Notes under the pieces: generated by a model
Databases searched by the model: none
Told to the model about the DNA's origin: nothing
Seen by the model: only the letters and a program-made list of their open reading frames with translations
Assembly: GCF_004328705.1 (NCBI RefSeq)
Contig: NZ_CP035319.1
Span: forward strand, 3,038,001 to 3,102,000
Origin: Rhodococcus sp. ABRD24
Lineage (GTDB): Bacteria > Actinomycetota > Actinomycetes > Mycobacteriales > Mycobacteriaceae
Direction: 5' to 3'
Length of the DNA stretch: 64,000 nucleotides
Translations under genes and position numbers: made by a program
Shown: positions 33,813-43,295 of the stretch, in pieces
How positions within the stretch are numbered: the first letter of the stretch is position 1
How the letters are laid out: the number at the start of each line of letters is the position of its first letter

Positions 33813-33867
33813 CCGATGCGGTGTGGCGTGCGACGCACAGTGCCTCGGTGTGTGGCCAATCACACAA

Positions 33868-33907
33868 AAGGTGCAGAGCTCTGCAATATTGCAGAGCTCT
33901 GCACCTT
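33868..33907 (+). promoter_or_regulatory. 40-bp perfect palindrome: double TetR operator
   Basis: Perfect palindrome centred at 33887/33888. It consists of two copies of the self-complementary 14-mer TGCAGAGCTCTGCA (33872-33885, 33890-33903), 18 bp apart, around AATATT. A -35-like TTGCAG (33889-33894) lies in it, with -10 TACCTT (33911-33916) and the tetR GTG just after. Bound repressor would block the promoter of tetR and probably of the MMPL gene. Confidence 0.85.
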
Positions 33908-33923
33908 CCGTACCTTGGAGAGG

Positions 33924-34523
33924 GTGAGTGAAACGCTCGGTCTGCGGGACCGGAAGAAGGTGGCGACGCGCATCGCGCTCAGCGAGGCCGCCGCCCGCCT
34001 CGTCAAGGAGCGGGGCATCGAACTCGTCACCGCCGACATGATCGCGTCCGAGGCCGGTGTGTCCACCCGTACGTTCCACAACTATTTCTCCTGCAAGGAG
34101 GAAGCCGTCCTGCACCATCTCGAGGCGCAGGTGCTCGAGTGGGCCGATTGGTTGCGTGAACGACCGGCCGACGAACCCATCCTGGATTCGCTCGAGCTCG
34201 TCGTGGTGCGTGCACTTGCCGAGTCCGGTCGACAACTCGAGGAGATGAAGGCGCTCGTCGACTTCATCGACTCGAGCCCCACTCTGCTGGCCAAGAAGAT
34301 GGAGATGCACGTACGGCTCACACCGATGCTCGACGAGGTCATCGCCGAGCGCACCGGGGCCTCCGGCCTCTACCCGGGCCTGCTGCAGATGGTGGTCGGC
34401 GCCGCCTGCAAGGCATCGCTCGACCTGTGGATGAGCGGTCGGTCGTCGGCCGAGAACCCCGAGCAACTCGTCCGTGAGGCCTTCGTCCACCTGCGTTCAG
34501 GTCTTACCGCCCCCACGCGCTAG
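33924..34523 (+). CDS. TetR-family regulator
   Basis: 199 residues. N-terminal TetR DNA-binding domain: VATRIALSEAAARLVKERGI, LVTADMIASEAGVSTRTFHN, YFSCKEEAVLHH. The C-terminal ligand domain is helical. GTG 33924 follows TACCTT by 7 nt, so initiation may be leaderless, although GGAGAGG also lies immediately upstream. The MMPL transporter starts 26 bp after its stop, so this protein probably represses that pump through the palindrome at 33868-33907. Confidence 0.92.
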   Translation: MSETLGLRDRKKVATRIALSEAAARLVKERGIELVTADMIASEAGVSTRTFHNYFSCKEEAVLHHLEAQVLEWADWLRERPADEPILDSLELVVVRALAESGRQLEEMKALVDFIDSSPTLLAKKMEMHVRLTPMLDEVIAERTGASGLYPGLLQMVVGAACKASLDLWMSGRSSAENPEQLVREAFVHLRSGLTAPTR

Positions 34524-34549
34524 AACCACCCGATCACGAAGGAGCCACC

Positions 34550-36898
34550 ATGGCCACCTATCTCTATCGGATCGGCCGATTCGCCTACCGGCGAAAAGGC
34601 ACGGTCCTGTCCATCTGGCTGGCCATCCTGGTTCTGATGGGTGTCGGCGCCGCGACGCTGTCGGGTCCGACGAACGACTCGTTCTCCATTCCCGGAACCC
34701 CGGCGCAGAAGGCGCAGGACCTGATGGCCGAGCGGTTCCCCGACTCGGCCAAGGATCCGTTCAGCTCCATCTCTGCCAGGTACGTCTTCGCGGCGCCCGA
34801 GGGCCAGACCCTCGACAGCCCGGAGAACCAGGCCGCGATGGACGCGACACTGGCTCAGGTCCGCGGCATCGCGCTCGTCGATCCGGCCGCCAAGGTCGAC
34901 CCGGCCACTGCGTCTCCCGAGGCCGCCCAGGGTGCGCTGGTCAACCCGGTCGTCGCCGACGCCGGTCTGACCCAGAAGCTGGCGGCCCAGGCCGAACAGA
35001 CGGGCAAGCCCCTCGACGTCGCGCGGGCCGACGCCGCGGCACTGTCCCCGCTGAGCCCGGACAAGACGGTCGGTTACGTCGAGGTCCCCTTCTCCGGCAC
35101 CTTCGAGAACGTCGACACCGAACTGATCGACCAGATCGACGCCGCCGCGCAGGTCGCGCGTGACGCCGGGCTCACGGTCAAGGTCAGCGGCAGCGCTGCA
35201 CAGGCTCCCGAGATGCCGGGTGGATCCGCCGAGCTGATCGGCCTGGCCGTCGCCGCGGTCGTCCTGCTGCTCACCTTCGGTTCCCTCGTCGCTGCCGGGC
35301 TGCCGCTGATCGCCGCGATCATCGGTGTCGGCATCGGCAGCCTCGGTATCACCATCGCAACCGGATTCACCGAGCTCGGATCGATGACCCCGACTCTGGC
35401 GGTGATGATCGGCCTCGCCGTGGCCATCGACTACTCGCTGTTCATCGTCTCCCGTTTCAGGCACGAGGTCAGTGTCAGCGGTAACCACGAGGAGGCTGCG
35501 GGCCGCGCGGTCGGCACCGCCGGTTCGGCAGTCGTGTTCGCCGGCCTGACGGTGATCATCGCGCTCGTCGCGCTCCGCGTCGTCGGCATCAAGTTCCTCA
35601 GCGACATGGGCCTGGCCGCGGCTTTTGCGGTGCTCGTGGCGGTGCTCGTGGCGCTCACCTTCCTGCCGGCCTTCCTGGGTTTGCTGGGCCGTAAGGCGTT
35701 CGCCGGCAAGGTTCCGTTCGTCAAGGCTCCGGATCCGGAGGCCGAAGACGCGGTTCCCGGCGCGGCCGCCCGCTATGCCGGCTGGGTCGCCCGCAAGCCC
35801 GCGATCCCGCTGATCGCCGGCATCGTCGTCCTCGGCGCGCTGGCACTGCCGGCCGCCGGACTCAAGCTAGCTCTGCCTTCGGAGAGCACCGGCGACCCCG
35901 CCACCAGCTCGCGGCAGGCTTACGACCTGGTGTCCGACGCGTTCGGACCCGGCCGCAACGCCCCGCTGCTCGTCGTCGTCGACGCCAGGGACGCCACTGT
36001 CCCGGCGCCGGAGGCCTTCGGTCAGGTGGTCCGGACCATCTCGGAGCAGGACGATGTCGTCAATGCTCAGATCGTGGCGATGAACCAGGCCGGGGACACC
36101 GCACAGATCCTGGTGACTCCCGGCAGTGCACCGGCCGACGCGAAGACCATCGACCTGATGCAGTCCATCCGTGACGGTGAGGGCGCGCTCAACGAACAGA
36201 TCGGCGTCCACTACGGCGTCACCGGACAGACCGCGCTCGAGACCGATGTCTCGGACCGCCTGCTCGACGCCCTGGTGCCGTACCTGATCATCGTGGTCGG
36301 GCTCGCGTTCATCCTGCTGATGCTGGTTTTCCGCTCGATCCTGGTACCGCTGACTGCGGCCCTCGGCTTCCTGCTCAGCGTGGCCGCCACGTTCGGCGCT
36401 ACTGTCGCGATCTTCCAGGAGGGCTGGGGCGGGCTGATCGCCAACCCGCAGCCTCTGGTCAGCTTCATGCCGATCTTCCTGATCGGTGTGGTGTTCGGAC
36501 TCGCGATGGACTATCAGGTGTTCCTGGTGACCCGGATGCGGGAGGAGTACGTGCACGGTGCGTCCGCGAAGGGCGCCATGACCATCGGCTTCAGCCATGG
36601 CGCTCGCGTCGTGACAGCCGCCGCGCTGATCATGATCTCGGTATTCGGGGCGTTCATGCTCGAGCCCAACTCGTTCATCAAGTCGATCGGATTCGCGCTC
36701 GCCGCAGCCGTGTTGTTCGACGCGTTCATCGTGCGCATGGTGATCATCCCGTCGTTGATGGCGCTGATGGGCGACAAGGCCTGGTGGCTGCCGAAGTGGC
36801 TCGACAAGATCCTGCCCAACGTCGACATCGAGGGCGAGAAGCTGGCCCGTGCGCTGCCACGGGACAAGCGCGAACTCGAAGACGCAACGGTTTCCTGA
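34550..36898 (+). CDS. MMPL-family RND transporter
   Basis: 782 residues. Two repeats, each with a large extracytoplasmic loop and membrane bundles, about 12 helices. The proton-relay Asp-Tyr pairs of MmpL3-type pumps are present: Asp294/Tyr295 (AIDYSLFIVSRFRHE) and Asp654/Tyr655 (AMDYQVFLVTRMREE). Exports lipids or drugs across the membrane using the proton gradient. It is smaller than MmpL3 and lacks its long C-terminal tail. Controlled with tetR; an SD-like AAGGAG precedes the ATG. Confidence 0.92.
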   Translation: MATYLYRIGRFAYRRKGTVLSIWLAILVLMGVGAATLSGPTNDSFSIPGTPAQKAQDLMAERFPDSAKDPFSSISARYVFAAPEGQTLDSPENQAAMDATLAQVRGIALVDPAAKVDPATASPEAAQGALVNPVVADAGLTQKLAAQAEQTGKPLDVARADAAALSPLSPDKTVGYVEVPFSGTFENVDTELIDQIDAAAQVARDAGLTVKVSGSAAQAPEMPGGSAELIGLAVAAVVLLLTFGSLVAAGLPLIAAIIGVGIGSLGITIATGFTELGSMTPTLAVMIGLAVAIDYSLFIVSRFRHEVSVSGNHEEAAGRAVGTAGSAVVFAGLTVIIALVALRVVGIKFLSDMGLAAAFAVLVAVLVALTFLPAFLGLLGRKAFAGKVPFVKAPDPEAEDAVPGAAARYAGWVARKPAIPLIAGIVVLGALALPAAGLKLALPSESTGDPATSSRQAYDLVSDAFGPGRNAPLLVVVDARDATVPAPEAFGQVVRTISEQDDVVNAQIVAMNQAGDTAQILVTPGSAPADAKTIDLMQSIRDGEGALNEQIGVHYGVTGQTALETDVSDRLLDALVPYLIIVVGLAFILLMLVFRSILVPLTAALGFLLSVAATFGATVAIFQEGWGGLIANPQPLVSFMPIFLIGVVFGLAMDYQVFLVTRMREEYVHGASAKGAMTIGFSHGARVVTAAALIMISVFGAFMLEPNSFIKSIGFALAAAVLFDAFIVRMVIIPSLMALMGDKAWWLPKWLDKILPNVDIEGEKLARALPRDKRELEDATVS

Positions 36899-36920
36899 AA
36901 GCCGATGTGAACATCCAATG

Positions 36921-36966
36921 AAGAGGGAGGGATCGGACCCCACTGCGCGGGCCTGATCTCTCCTTT
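36921..36966 (+). terminator. Probable terminator after MMPL gene
   Basis: An imperfect stem between GGGAGGGATC (36925-36934) and GATCTCTCC (36954-36962), followed by TTTTT, about 30 nt after the stop codon. Confidence 0.5.
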
Positions 36967-36998
36967 TTCGTCCTTTCGATTGGTAACCTTCGCAAACC

Positions 36999-38732
36999 AT
37001 GCTGATCAGACTCCTCGGCACCTATCTGGGGCCATACAAGCGCGAACTCGCCGGCGTCATCCTCCTCCAACTCGTCGCCACCGGCGCTGCGCTCTATCTG
37101 CCCAGTGTCAATGCCGACCTGATCGACAACGGTGTTGCCACCGGCGACACCGGCTACATCATGACGGCGGGCGCGAAGATGCTGCTCGTGACGGTGGTGC
37201 AGATCATCTGCTCCATCGGGTCGGTGTACTTCGGTGCGCGCGCCGCGATGGGCTTCGGCCGTGACGTGCGCAGCGCCGTCGTGGGCCGGGCCCGGGCGTT
37301 CTCATCGCGCGAATTCGGCCGCTTCGGCGCGCCTTCTCTGATCACCCGCAGCACCAACGATGTGCAGCAGGTGCAGATGATGGTGGTGCTGAGCGCGACC
37401 ATTCTGGTGATGGCCCCGATCATGTGCATCGGCGGCATCGTGATGGCGATCCGTCAGGACGCCGGCTTGTCCTGGATCCTCGCGGTGAGCGTGCCGCTCC
37501 TTGCCCTTGTGATGATCGTCATGATCTCGAAGATGGTGCCCGCGTTCCGCACGATGCAGACGCGGATCGACGCGGTGAACCGTGTGCTTCGCGAACAGAT
37601 CACCGGAATCCGCGTGGTCCGCGCATTCGTGCGCGAGCGTTCGGAGGCCGAGCGATTCGACGAGGCCAACTCCGCCCTCACGAACACCGCGTTGAAGGTC
37701 GGCCGAATGGCAGCGTTGATGATCCCGCTCGTGATGATGATCGCGAATCTCACCAGCGTTGCGGTGATCTGGTTCGGCGGCCACGAGATCGACAAGGGCA
37801 CCATGGGGGTCGGTTCCCTGACCGCACTGCTCAGCTACATCATGCAGATCCTCATGGCGGTCATGATGGCGTCGATGATCGCGATGCTGGCCCCACGTGC
37901 GGCGGTATGTGCCGAGCGCATCACCGAGGTGCTCGACACCGAGCCGTCGGTGGTGCCCCCTGCCGCCCCCGTCACCGTGATGGACCAGCCCGCACTCGTC
38001 GAACTGCGGGATGCCGAGTTCAAGTACCCCGGCGCCGAGGAGCCGGTGCTGCGTGGCATCAGTTTCACTGCCGAGCCCGGAAAGACCACCGCCATCATCG
38101 GCGGCACGGGCTCCGGCAAGACCACGCTGCTCGGCCTGATCCCGCGTCTGATCGACGTCACTGCCGGCTCGGTTGCCGTGTCGGGGACCGACGTCCGGGA
38201 GCTCGATCCCGAGCTGTTGCGCTCGCAGATCGGTCTGGTGCCGCAGAAGGCGTTCCTCTTCTCCGGCACCGTCGCGACCAACCTCCGCTACGGCAAGCCA
38301 GACGCCACGGACGAGGAACTGTGGCGCGCACTCGAGATCGCGCAGGCCGCCGACTTCGTCCGCGCGATGCCCCAGGGACTCGACACCCCGATCTCGCAGG
38401 GCGGCACCACTGTTTCCGGTGGTCAGCGACAGCGTCTCGCGATCGCCCGCGCGGTCGTGCGCCGCCCCGCGGTGTACCTGTTCGACGATTCGTTCTCGGC
38501 GCTCGACCTGAGTACCGACGCCAGGCTGCGTGCGGCGCTGAAACCCGAAACCGAGGATGCCTGCGTGATCATCGTGGCCCAGCGTGTGTCGACGATCATC
38601 GACGCCGACCAGATCATCGTCCTCGAGGAGGGCGCGACGGTCGGCATCGGCACGCACGAGCAACTGCTCGAGACGTGCGCGACGTACGTCGAGATCGTCG
38701 AGTCCCAGCGTTCCGTGCAGGAGGCGTTGTGA
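36999..38732 (+). CDS. Heterodimeric ABC exporter subunit with degenerate Walker B
   Basis: 577 residues. Six helices, then Walker A GGTGSGKTT, signature VSGGQRQRLAIARAV, and Walker B VYLFDDSFSALD, where Asp replaces the catalytic Glu. This is the hallmark of the non-hydrolysing site in heterodimers such as BmrCD and TM287/288. NREQ-type coupling segment VLREQITGIRVVRAFVRE. Its partner overlaps by GTGA. Resembles the mycobacterial Rv1273c/Rv1272c pair. Probably a drug or lipid exporter. Confidence 0.9.
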   Translation: MLIRLLGTYLGPYKRELAGVILLQLVATGAALYLPSVNADLIDNGVATGDTGYIMTAGAKMLLVTVVQIICSIGSVYFGARAAMGFGRDVRSAVVGRARAFSSREFGRFGAPSLITRSTNDVQQVQMMVVLSATILVMAPIMCIGGIVMAIRQDAGLSWILAVSVPLLALVMIVMISKMVPAFRTMQTRIDAVNRVLREQITGIRVVRAFVRERSEAERFDEANSALTNTALKVGRMAALMIPLVMMIANLTSVAVIWFGGHEIDKGTMGVGSLTALLSYIMQILMAVMMASMIAMLAPRAAVCAERITEVLDTEPSVVPPAAPVTVMDQPALVELRDAEFKYPGAEEPVLRGISFTAEPGKTTAIIGGTGSGKTTLLGLIPRLIDVTAGSVAVSGTDVRELDPELLRSQIGLVPQKAFLFSGTVATNLRYGKPDATDEELWRALEIAQAADFVRAMPQGLDTPISQGGTTVSGGQRQRLAIARAVVRRPAVYLFDDSFSALDLSTDARLRAALKPETEDACVIIVAQRVSTIIDADQIIVLEEGATVGIGTHEQLLETCATYVEIVESQRSVQEAL

Positions 38733-40657
38733 GCACCGCGGCCCAGTCCTCGCCCCCGATGCCAGGAGCCCCCGGGGCGCCGGCGGCGAAGGCACAGAAC
38801 TTCGGCGCGTCCATGAAGCGTCTGCTGGGACGGCTGCGTTCGCATCGGCTCGCGGTCTCGTTCGTGCTCGTCCTCGCCGCCGCCAGCGTCGTGCTGTCCG
38901 TCATCGGCCCGCGCCTGATGGGCCATGCCACCAACATCATCTTCGATGGTGTCATCGGCCGGCAGCTGCCGGAGGGCCTCACCAAGGGCGAGGCTGTAGA
39001 GGGGTTGCGCGCGGCAGGACAGAACCAGTTCGCCGACATGGTCTCGGGTATGGACGTCGTGCCCGGCGCCGGCATCGACTTCACGGCCGTCGGACGCGTG
39101 CTCGCGCTCGTGCTTGCGCTGTACATTGCGTCGTCGTTCGTGTCCTGGTTGGCTGCGTACCTGCTCAACATCATCGTGCAGGGTGTGGTGCGGGATCTGC
39201 GCAACGACGTCGAACGGAAGATCAACCGGCTTCCATTGCGCTACTTCGACACCACCTCGCGTGGTGATCTGCTCAGCCGCGTCACCAACGACATCGACAA
39301 CGTCTCGCAGAGCCTGCAGCAGACGCTGAGCCAGCTGGTCATTGCCACACTCAGCGTCATCGGCATCCTTGCGATGATGATCATCATCTCGCCGCTCCTG
39401 GCACTCATCGCGGTTCTGACGGTGCCACTGTCGGCAATCGTCGCGGCCATGATCGCGAAGCGGTCCAAGCCGCATTTCGGCGCGGTGTGGAAGACGACCG
39501 GTGAGCTCAACGGACAGGTCGAGGAGGCTCTCACAGGCCACGAGCTGGTTACCGCGTACGGCCGCAGCCGTGAGGTCCAGGCCGCGTTCCAGGAAAAGAA
39601 CGAGCAGCTGTACCGGTCCGGGTTCAAGGCGCAGTTCATCTCCGGCATGGTGATGCCGGCGATCATGTTCCTCGGCAACCTGAACTACGTCGCGATCGCC
39701 GTCATCGGTGGCATGCGGGTGGCGTCGGGCACCATGAGTCTCGGCGACGTGCAGGCGTTCATCCAGTACTCGCGCCAGTTCACGCAGCCGCTCACCCAGA
39801 TCGGTTCGATGGTGAACCTGCTTCAGTCGGGCATCGCGTCCGCCGAGCGCGTGTTCGCGGTCCTCGACGAGGACGAGCAATCCCCGGATGTGGATCCTGC
39901 GGCCACGCCGGCGCAGGCCCGCGGCCGGGTGCAGTTCGAGGACGTTCGGTTCAGCTACGACAAGGAGACCCCGCTCATCGAGGGCCTCTCGCTCACCGCG
40001 GAGCCGGGACAGATGGTCGCGATCGTCGGACCTACGGGCGCCGGCAAGACGACGCTGGTGAATCTGATCATGCGGTTCTACGAGCTCGACGGCGGACGTA
40101 TCACCCTCGACGGCACCGATATCTCGCAGATGACCCGCGACGACCTGCGCTCGCGGATCGGCATGGTGCTGCAGGACACGTGGCTGTTCGGCGGCACGAT
40201 CCGCGACAACATCGCGTACGGGCACCCGAACGCGACCGACGAGCAGGTCCGCGAGGCCGCTCGGATGAGCTACGTCGACCGTTTCGTGCACATGCTGCCC
40301 GATGGCTACGACACGGTCATCGATGAAGAGGGCAGTAACGTCAGTGCCGGCGAGAAACAGCTGATCACGATCGCGCGGGCATTCATTGCGCAGCCGGCGA
40401 TCCTGATCCTCGACGAGGCCACCAGCTCCGTCGACACTCGCACCGAACTACTGGTCCAGCAGGCGACGGCGTCGCTGCGCAGCGACCGGACCAGCTTCGT
40501 GATCGCGCATCGGCTCTCCACCATCCGTGACGCCGACCTGATCGTGGTCATGGAGGATGGCCGGATCGTCGAGCAGGGCAACCACGACGAGCTGCTCGAG
40601 CGTCGCGGGGCGTACTACAACCTGTACAACAGCCAGTTCGTGGGAGCGGTGGACTGA
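38729..40657 (+). CDS. Heterodimeric ABC exporter subunit, catalytic
   Basis: 642 residues. N-terminal Pro/Ala-rich extension (about 25), six helices with a loop of roughly 60 residues between the first two, then Walker A GPTGAGKTT, signature VSAGEKQLITIARAF and Walker B ILILDEATSSVD with the catalytic Glu; H-loop IAHRLST. Complements the degenerate site of the upstream subunit. The GTG at 38729 overlaps the partner stop and has AGGAG upstream. The signature VSAGEKQ, in place of LSGGQ, is consistent with an asymmetric pair. Confidence 0.9.
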   Translation: MSTAAQSSPPMPGAPGAPAAKAQNFGASMKRLLGRLRSHRLAVSFVLVLAAASVVLSVIGPRLMGHATNIIFDGVIGRQLPEGLTKGEAVEGLRAAGQNQFADMVSGMDVVPGAGIDFTAVGRVLALVLALYIASSFVSWLAAYLLNIIVQGVVRDLRNDVERKINRLPLRYFDTTSRGDLLSRVTNDIDNVSQSLQQTLSQLVIATLSVIGILAMMIIISPLLALIAVLTVPLSAIVAAMIAKRSKPHFGAVWKTTGELNGQVEEALTGHELVTAYGRSREVQAAFQEKNEQLYRSGFKAQFISGMVMPAIMFLGNLNYVAIAVIGGMRVASGTMSLGDVQAFIQYSRQFTQPLTQIGSMVNLLQSGIASAERVFAVLDEDEQSPDVDPAATPAQARGRVQFEDVRFSYDKETPLIEGLSLTAEPGQMVAIVGPTGAGKTTLVNLIMRFYELDGGRITLDGTDISQMTRDDLRSRIGMVLQDTWLFGGTIRDNIAYGHPNATDEQVREAARMSYVDRFVHMLPDGYDTVIDEEGSNVSAGEKQLITIARAFIAQPAILILDEATSSVDTRTELLVQQATASLRSDRTSFVIAHRLSTIRDADLIVVMEDGRIVEQGNHDELLERRGAYYNLYNSQFVGAVD

Positions 40658-40659
40658 GT

Positions 40660-41823
40660 ATGACGATGAAGCCGCTGGACCTCTTCGGGATCGACGCCCT
40701 CCTCGGTGACGAGGAGCGCGACATTCAGGCGACGGTCCGGCGGTTCGTCGACGAGCGGCTCCGACCGCAGCTGCCGGAGTGGTTCGAGTCGGGGACGCTG
40801 CCCCGCGAGATCGCCCGTGAGCTGGGCGGTCTGGGTCTGTTCGGTATGCACCTGCAGGGCTATGGCTGCGCCGGCACCAACGCAGTCAGCTACGGCCTCG
40901 CGTGCCTCGAACTCGAGGCCGGCGACAGCGGGCTGCGCAGCTTCGTCTCCGTGCAGGGCTCGCTGTCGATGTACTCGATCCACCGGTACGGCTCGGAGGG
41001 TCAGAAGCAGGAGTGGCTGCCGCGGCTCGCCGCGGGTGAGGCGCTCGGCTGCTTCGGCCTCACCGAACCGGACTTCGGCTCCAACCCCGCGGGCATGCGC
41101 ACCCGCGCCCGCCGCGACGGCTCCGACTGGATTCTCGACGGCACCAAGATGTGGATCACCAACGGCAGCCTCGCCGACGTCGCGACGGTGTGGGCGCAGA
41201 CCGACGACGGCGTACGCGGCTTCCTCGTGCCCACGGACACACCGGGATTCGCCGCCAACACCGTGCACGGCAAGCTGTCGATGCGGGCGTCGGTGACATC
41301 CGAACTGGTGCTCGACGGTGTCCGGCTGCCCGCGTCGGCGCAATTGCCCGGCGCGCACGGCCTCGGAGCTCCGCTGTCGTGTCTGAACGAGGCGCGCTTC
41401 GGCATCGTGTTCGGGGCGCTCGGCGCCGCTCGGGACAGCTTGGAGACGGCCATCGCGTACGCCGGGACGCGTGAGGTGTTCGACCGCCCCCTCGCCGGCT
41501 ATCAGCTCACGCAGCAGAAGCTCGCGGACATGACGCTCGAACTCGGCAAGGGCATGCTGCTCGCGCTGCAATTGGGCCGGATCAAGGACCGCGGCGAGAT
41601 CACCCCCGATCAGATCAGCGTCGGCAAGCTCAACAACGTTCGCGAGGCCATCAAGATTGCCCGCGAGTGCCGCACCATCCTCGGCGCCAACGGCATCACG
41701 CTCGAGTACTCGCCGCTGCGACATGCCAACAACCTCGAGTCGGTGCTCACGTACGAGGGCACCAGCGAGATGCACCTGCTGTCGATCGGGCGGGCGCTGA
41801 CCGGGCATGCCGCGTTCCGCTGA
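40660..41823 (+). CDS. gcdH: Glutaryl-CoA dehydrogenase-type acyl-CoA dehydrogenase
   Basis: 387 residues. FAD-dependent acyl-CoA dehydrogenase with the GCDH-type pattern: GCFGLTEPDFGSNPAGMRTR, WITNGSLADVATVWAQ, LGAARDSLETAIAYAGTREV, and catalytic base Glu366 (YEGTSEMHLL). GCDH oxidises and decarboxylates glutaryl-CoA to crotonyl-CoA in lysine/tryptophan breakdown. It begins 2 bp after the ABC exporter stop, so it is transcribed with it, although no functional link is obvious. Another short dicarboxylyl- or acyl-CoA substrate cannot be excluded. Confidence 0.88.
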   Translation: MTMKPLDLFGIDALLGDEERDIQATVRRFVDERLRPQLPEWFESGTLPREIARELGGLGLFGMHLQGYGCAGTNAVSYGLACLELEAGDSGLRSFVSVQGSLSMYSIHRYGSEGQKQEWLPRLAAGEALGCFGLTEPDFGSNPAGMRTRARRDGSDWILDGTKMWITNGSLADVATVWAQTDDGVRGFLVPTDTPGFAANTVHGKLSMRASVTSELVLDGVRLPASAQLPGAHGLGAPLSCLNEARFGIVFGALGAARDSLETAIAYAGTREVFDRPLAGYQLTQQKLADMTLELGKGMLLALQLGRIKDRGEITPDQISVGKLNNVREAIKIARECRTILGANGITLEYSPLRHANNLESVLTYEGTSEMHLLSIGRALTGHAAFR

Positions 41824-41848
41824 GTGCGGGCGCAGTATGGCCGAAGAA

Positions 41849-42223
41849 TCAGCGCCACCCACGTCTCTCTCCCTCGAGGAGGACGATAGCGGCAGCAAAC
41901 CCTCCGTCGTGGGTGATCGTGAGGTGGGGCTTCGAGACTCCGAGGACGTGTGCACGCGCTGCGACCTTCCCGGTCAGGTGGAGGGTTGGCTGACCTGATG
42001 CCAAAGGGATCACTTCAACGTCACCCCAGGGCAGGTCACCGCCGCCCAGCGCCTTGGCGAGTGCCTCCTTGGCCGCGAAGCAACCAGCCAGCGACTCGAC
42101 CGACCGATCGAGTTCTGAGGGTCCGAACAGTCGGGGTCCGAGGATCGGAGTTCGCTCGAGTGCTTTCTTCAAGCCTTGAACTTCGACGAGGTCGATCCCG
42201 ATGCCGATCATGTAGGACATCAT
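41849..42223 (-). CDS. acpS: Holo-[acyl-carrier-protein] synthase (AcpS-type PPTase)
   Basis: 124 residues. Transfers phosphopantetheine from CoA to a Ser of carrier proteins. Mg/CoA ligands Asp11 (GIGIDLVEV) and Glu53 (FAAKEALAKAL) are present, as is the C-terminal LTITHDGGFAAAIVLLE. It is the last gene of the seven-gene cluster and overlaps the PhyH stop (ATGA). Its presence beside an acyl-carrier-like domain (44465-45196) suggests a dedicated activating enzyme rather than the housekeeping AcpS; the latter should lie near fatty-acid synthase genes. Confidence 0.9.
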   Translation of the reverse strand: MMSYMIGIGIDLVEVQGLKKALERTPILGPRLFGPSELDRSVESLAGCFAAKEALAKALGGGDLPWGDVEVIPLASGQPTLHLTGKVAARAHVLGVSKPHLTITHDGGFAAAIVLLEGERRGWR

Positions 42224-43257
42224 CGATGTCCTTGTTCGACGGGTCCGTAGTCGCCGTCGCTCCAACGGCGCAGGTAGGCCTCGGCGACAGCACGGGCGTA
42301 TACGGGACGGCCAGGAAGCGGCCTGCCGGCGGCGGCCAGGCGAGCCCGTGTCTTTTCCCACCGTGTCCGCCACTCCTCGCCGGAGGTGACGACCGACTCG
42401 GGGTGGGTCACCGAGCGGAGCGGGATCGAGGGGAACCACGGCCGGTCACCCGGCCGGGTGTGGTCGAAGAATCGGAGGTCGAAGCTCCAGCGCGGGAAGT
42501 CCGAGATGTTCGGCGCCGAGGCATGAGCGACATGCTTGTGCAGGATGATCACGTCGCCGAACCTGGCCGGCAAGGTCACCGCCTTGCGGTTCAACTCCGC
42601 ACGGAGCTCGGGACCTACTGGCCACGGCACGCTATCGGGCACGTGGTGGCTTCCGGGCAGGAAGAGTAGGCATCCATTCTCTGCCCCAACGTCGCGGAGC
42701 GGGATCCAGACCGTGATCAGTGGGGTGTCCATGGACTCCTCCACCATCGTGATGCCGTCGGTGTGCCACGGTGTCTCGGCCGCCGTATTGGCCGCTGAGC
42801 GTCCAACGTGGCTCGTGGTGGCCTTGGCGGCCGGCAACTTCAGTCGGATGTGCGCGTTGCCGCTGACCGAGATCTCGTTGCCGATGAAGGACTCGATCGT
42901 GTCGAGGAGGTGGGGTGTGGAGATGAGGCGGAGCAGCCCGGGTCCGACGTGGAACAAGGCGTCAGACGTGATCGCGGAGAAGGGGCTGTGCGGCAGGCAG
43001 ATGTCCAACTCGGCGAGCAACTCGGTGTCGAAACCGTGGACAGCGCTGAGCATGAGCAGGTCCCGCTCGAAGTCGCCGATGAAGCGGTTCAATACTTCGG
43101 GGGCGATCAGGCCGCGGCCGCACCACCGTTCTGCTCGCTCACGAAGGAGATCTGCGAACTCTTGGCGTACGGCAACGAAATCGCCGGGCCGAAGTACGCC
43201 CGGCACTCTGACGACGCCCTGCTGGTTGAATTGATCGATCAGCTCTTGAGTGATCAT
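42220..43257 (-). CDS. Phytanoyl-CoA dioxygenase (PhyH)-family Fe(II)/2-oxoglutarate oxygenase
   Basis: 345 residues. The iron facial triad is visible: His165-x-Asp167 (PWHTDGIT) and His245 (HKHVAHAS), with Arg262 (FDLRFF) as the probable 2-oxoglutarate ligand. ENGCLLFLPGSHHVPDSVPW is the usual family segment. Would hydroxylate, desaturate or halogenate a substrate, possibly carrier-bound. The absence of a Gly at the Asp position argues against a halogenase. Overlaps acpS; 38 bp after the adenylating gene. Exact substrate unknown. Confidence 0.88.
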   Translation of the reverse strand: MITQELIDQFNQQGVVRVPGVLRPGDFVAVRQEFADLLRERAERWCGRGLIAPEVLNRFIGDFERDLLMLSAVHGFDTELLAELDICLPHSPFSAITSDALFHVGPGLLRLISTPHLLDTIESFIGNEISVSGNAHIRLKLPAAKATTSHVGRSAANTAAETPWHTDGITMVEESMDTPLITVWIPLRDVGAENGCLLFLPGSHHVPDSVPWPVGPELRAELNRKAVTLPARFGDVIILHKHVAHASAPNISDFPRWSFDLRFFDHTRPGDRPWFPSIPLRSVTHPESVVTSGEEWRTRWEKTRARLAAAGRPLPGRPVYARAVAEAYLRRWSDGDYGPVEQGHR

Positions 43258-43295
43258 TCTTCCCTCCTGTTTTGGTTGGCGAGGATCGCGGCGCC

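Noticed and set aside
32868..34490. 540-codon minus-strand open frame across the binding-protein and tetR genes
   Set aside because: Antisense shadow; both plus-strand genes have clear family motifs.
38423..40291. 622-codon minus-strand open frame opposite the ABC exporter
   Set aside because: Low-complexity, charged shadow of an ABC gene; no start signal.
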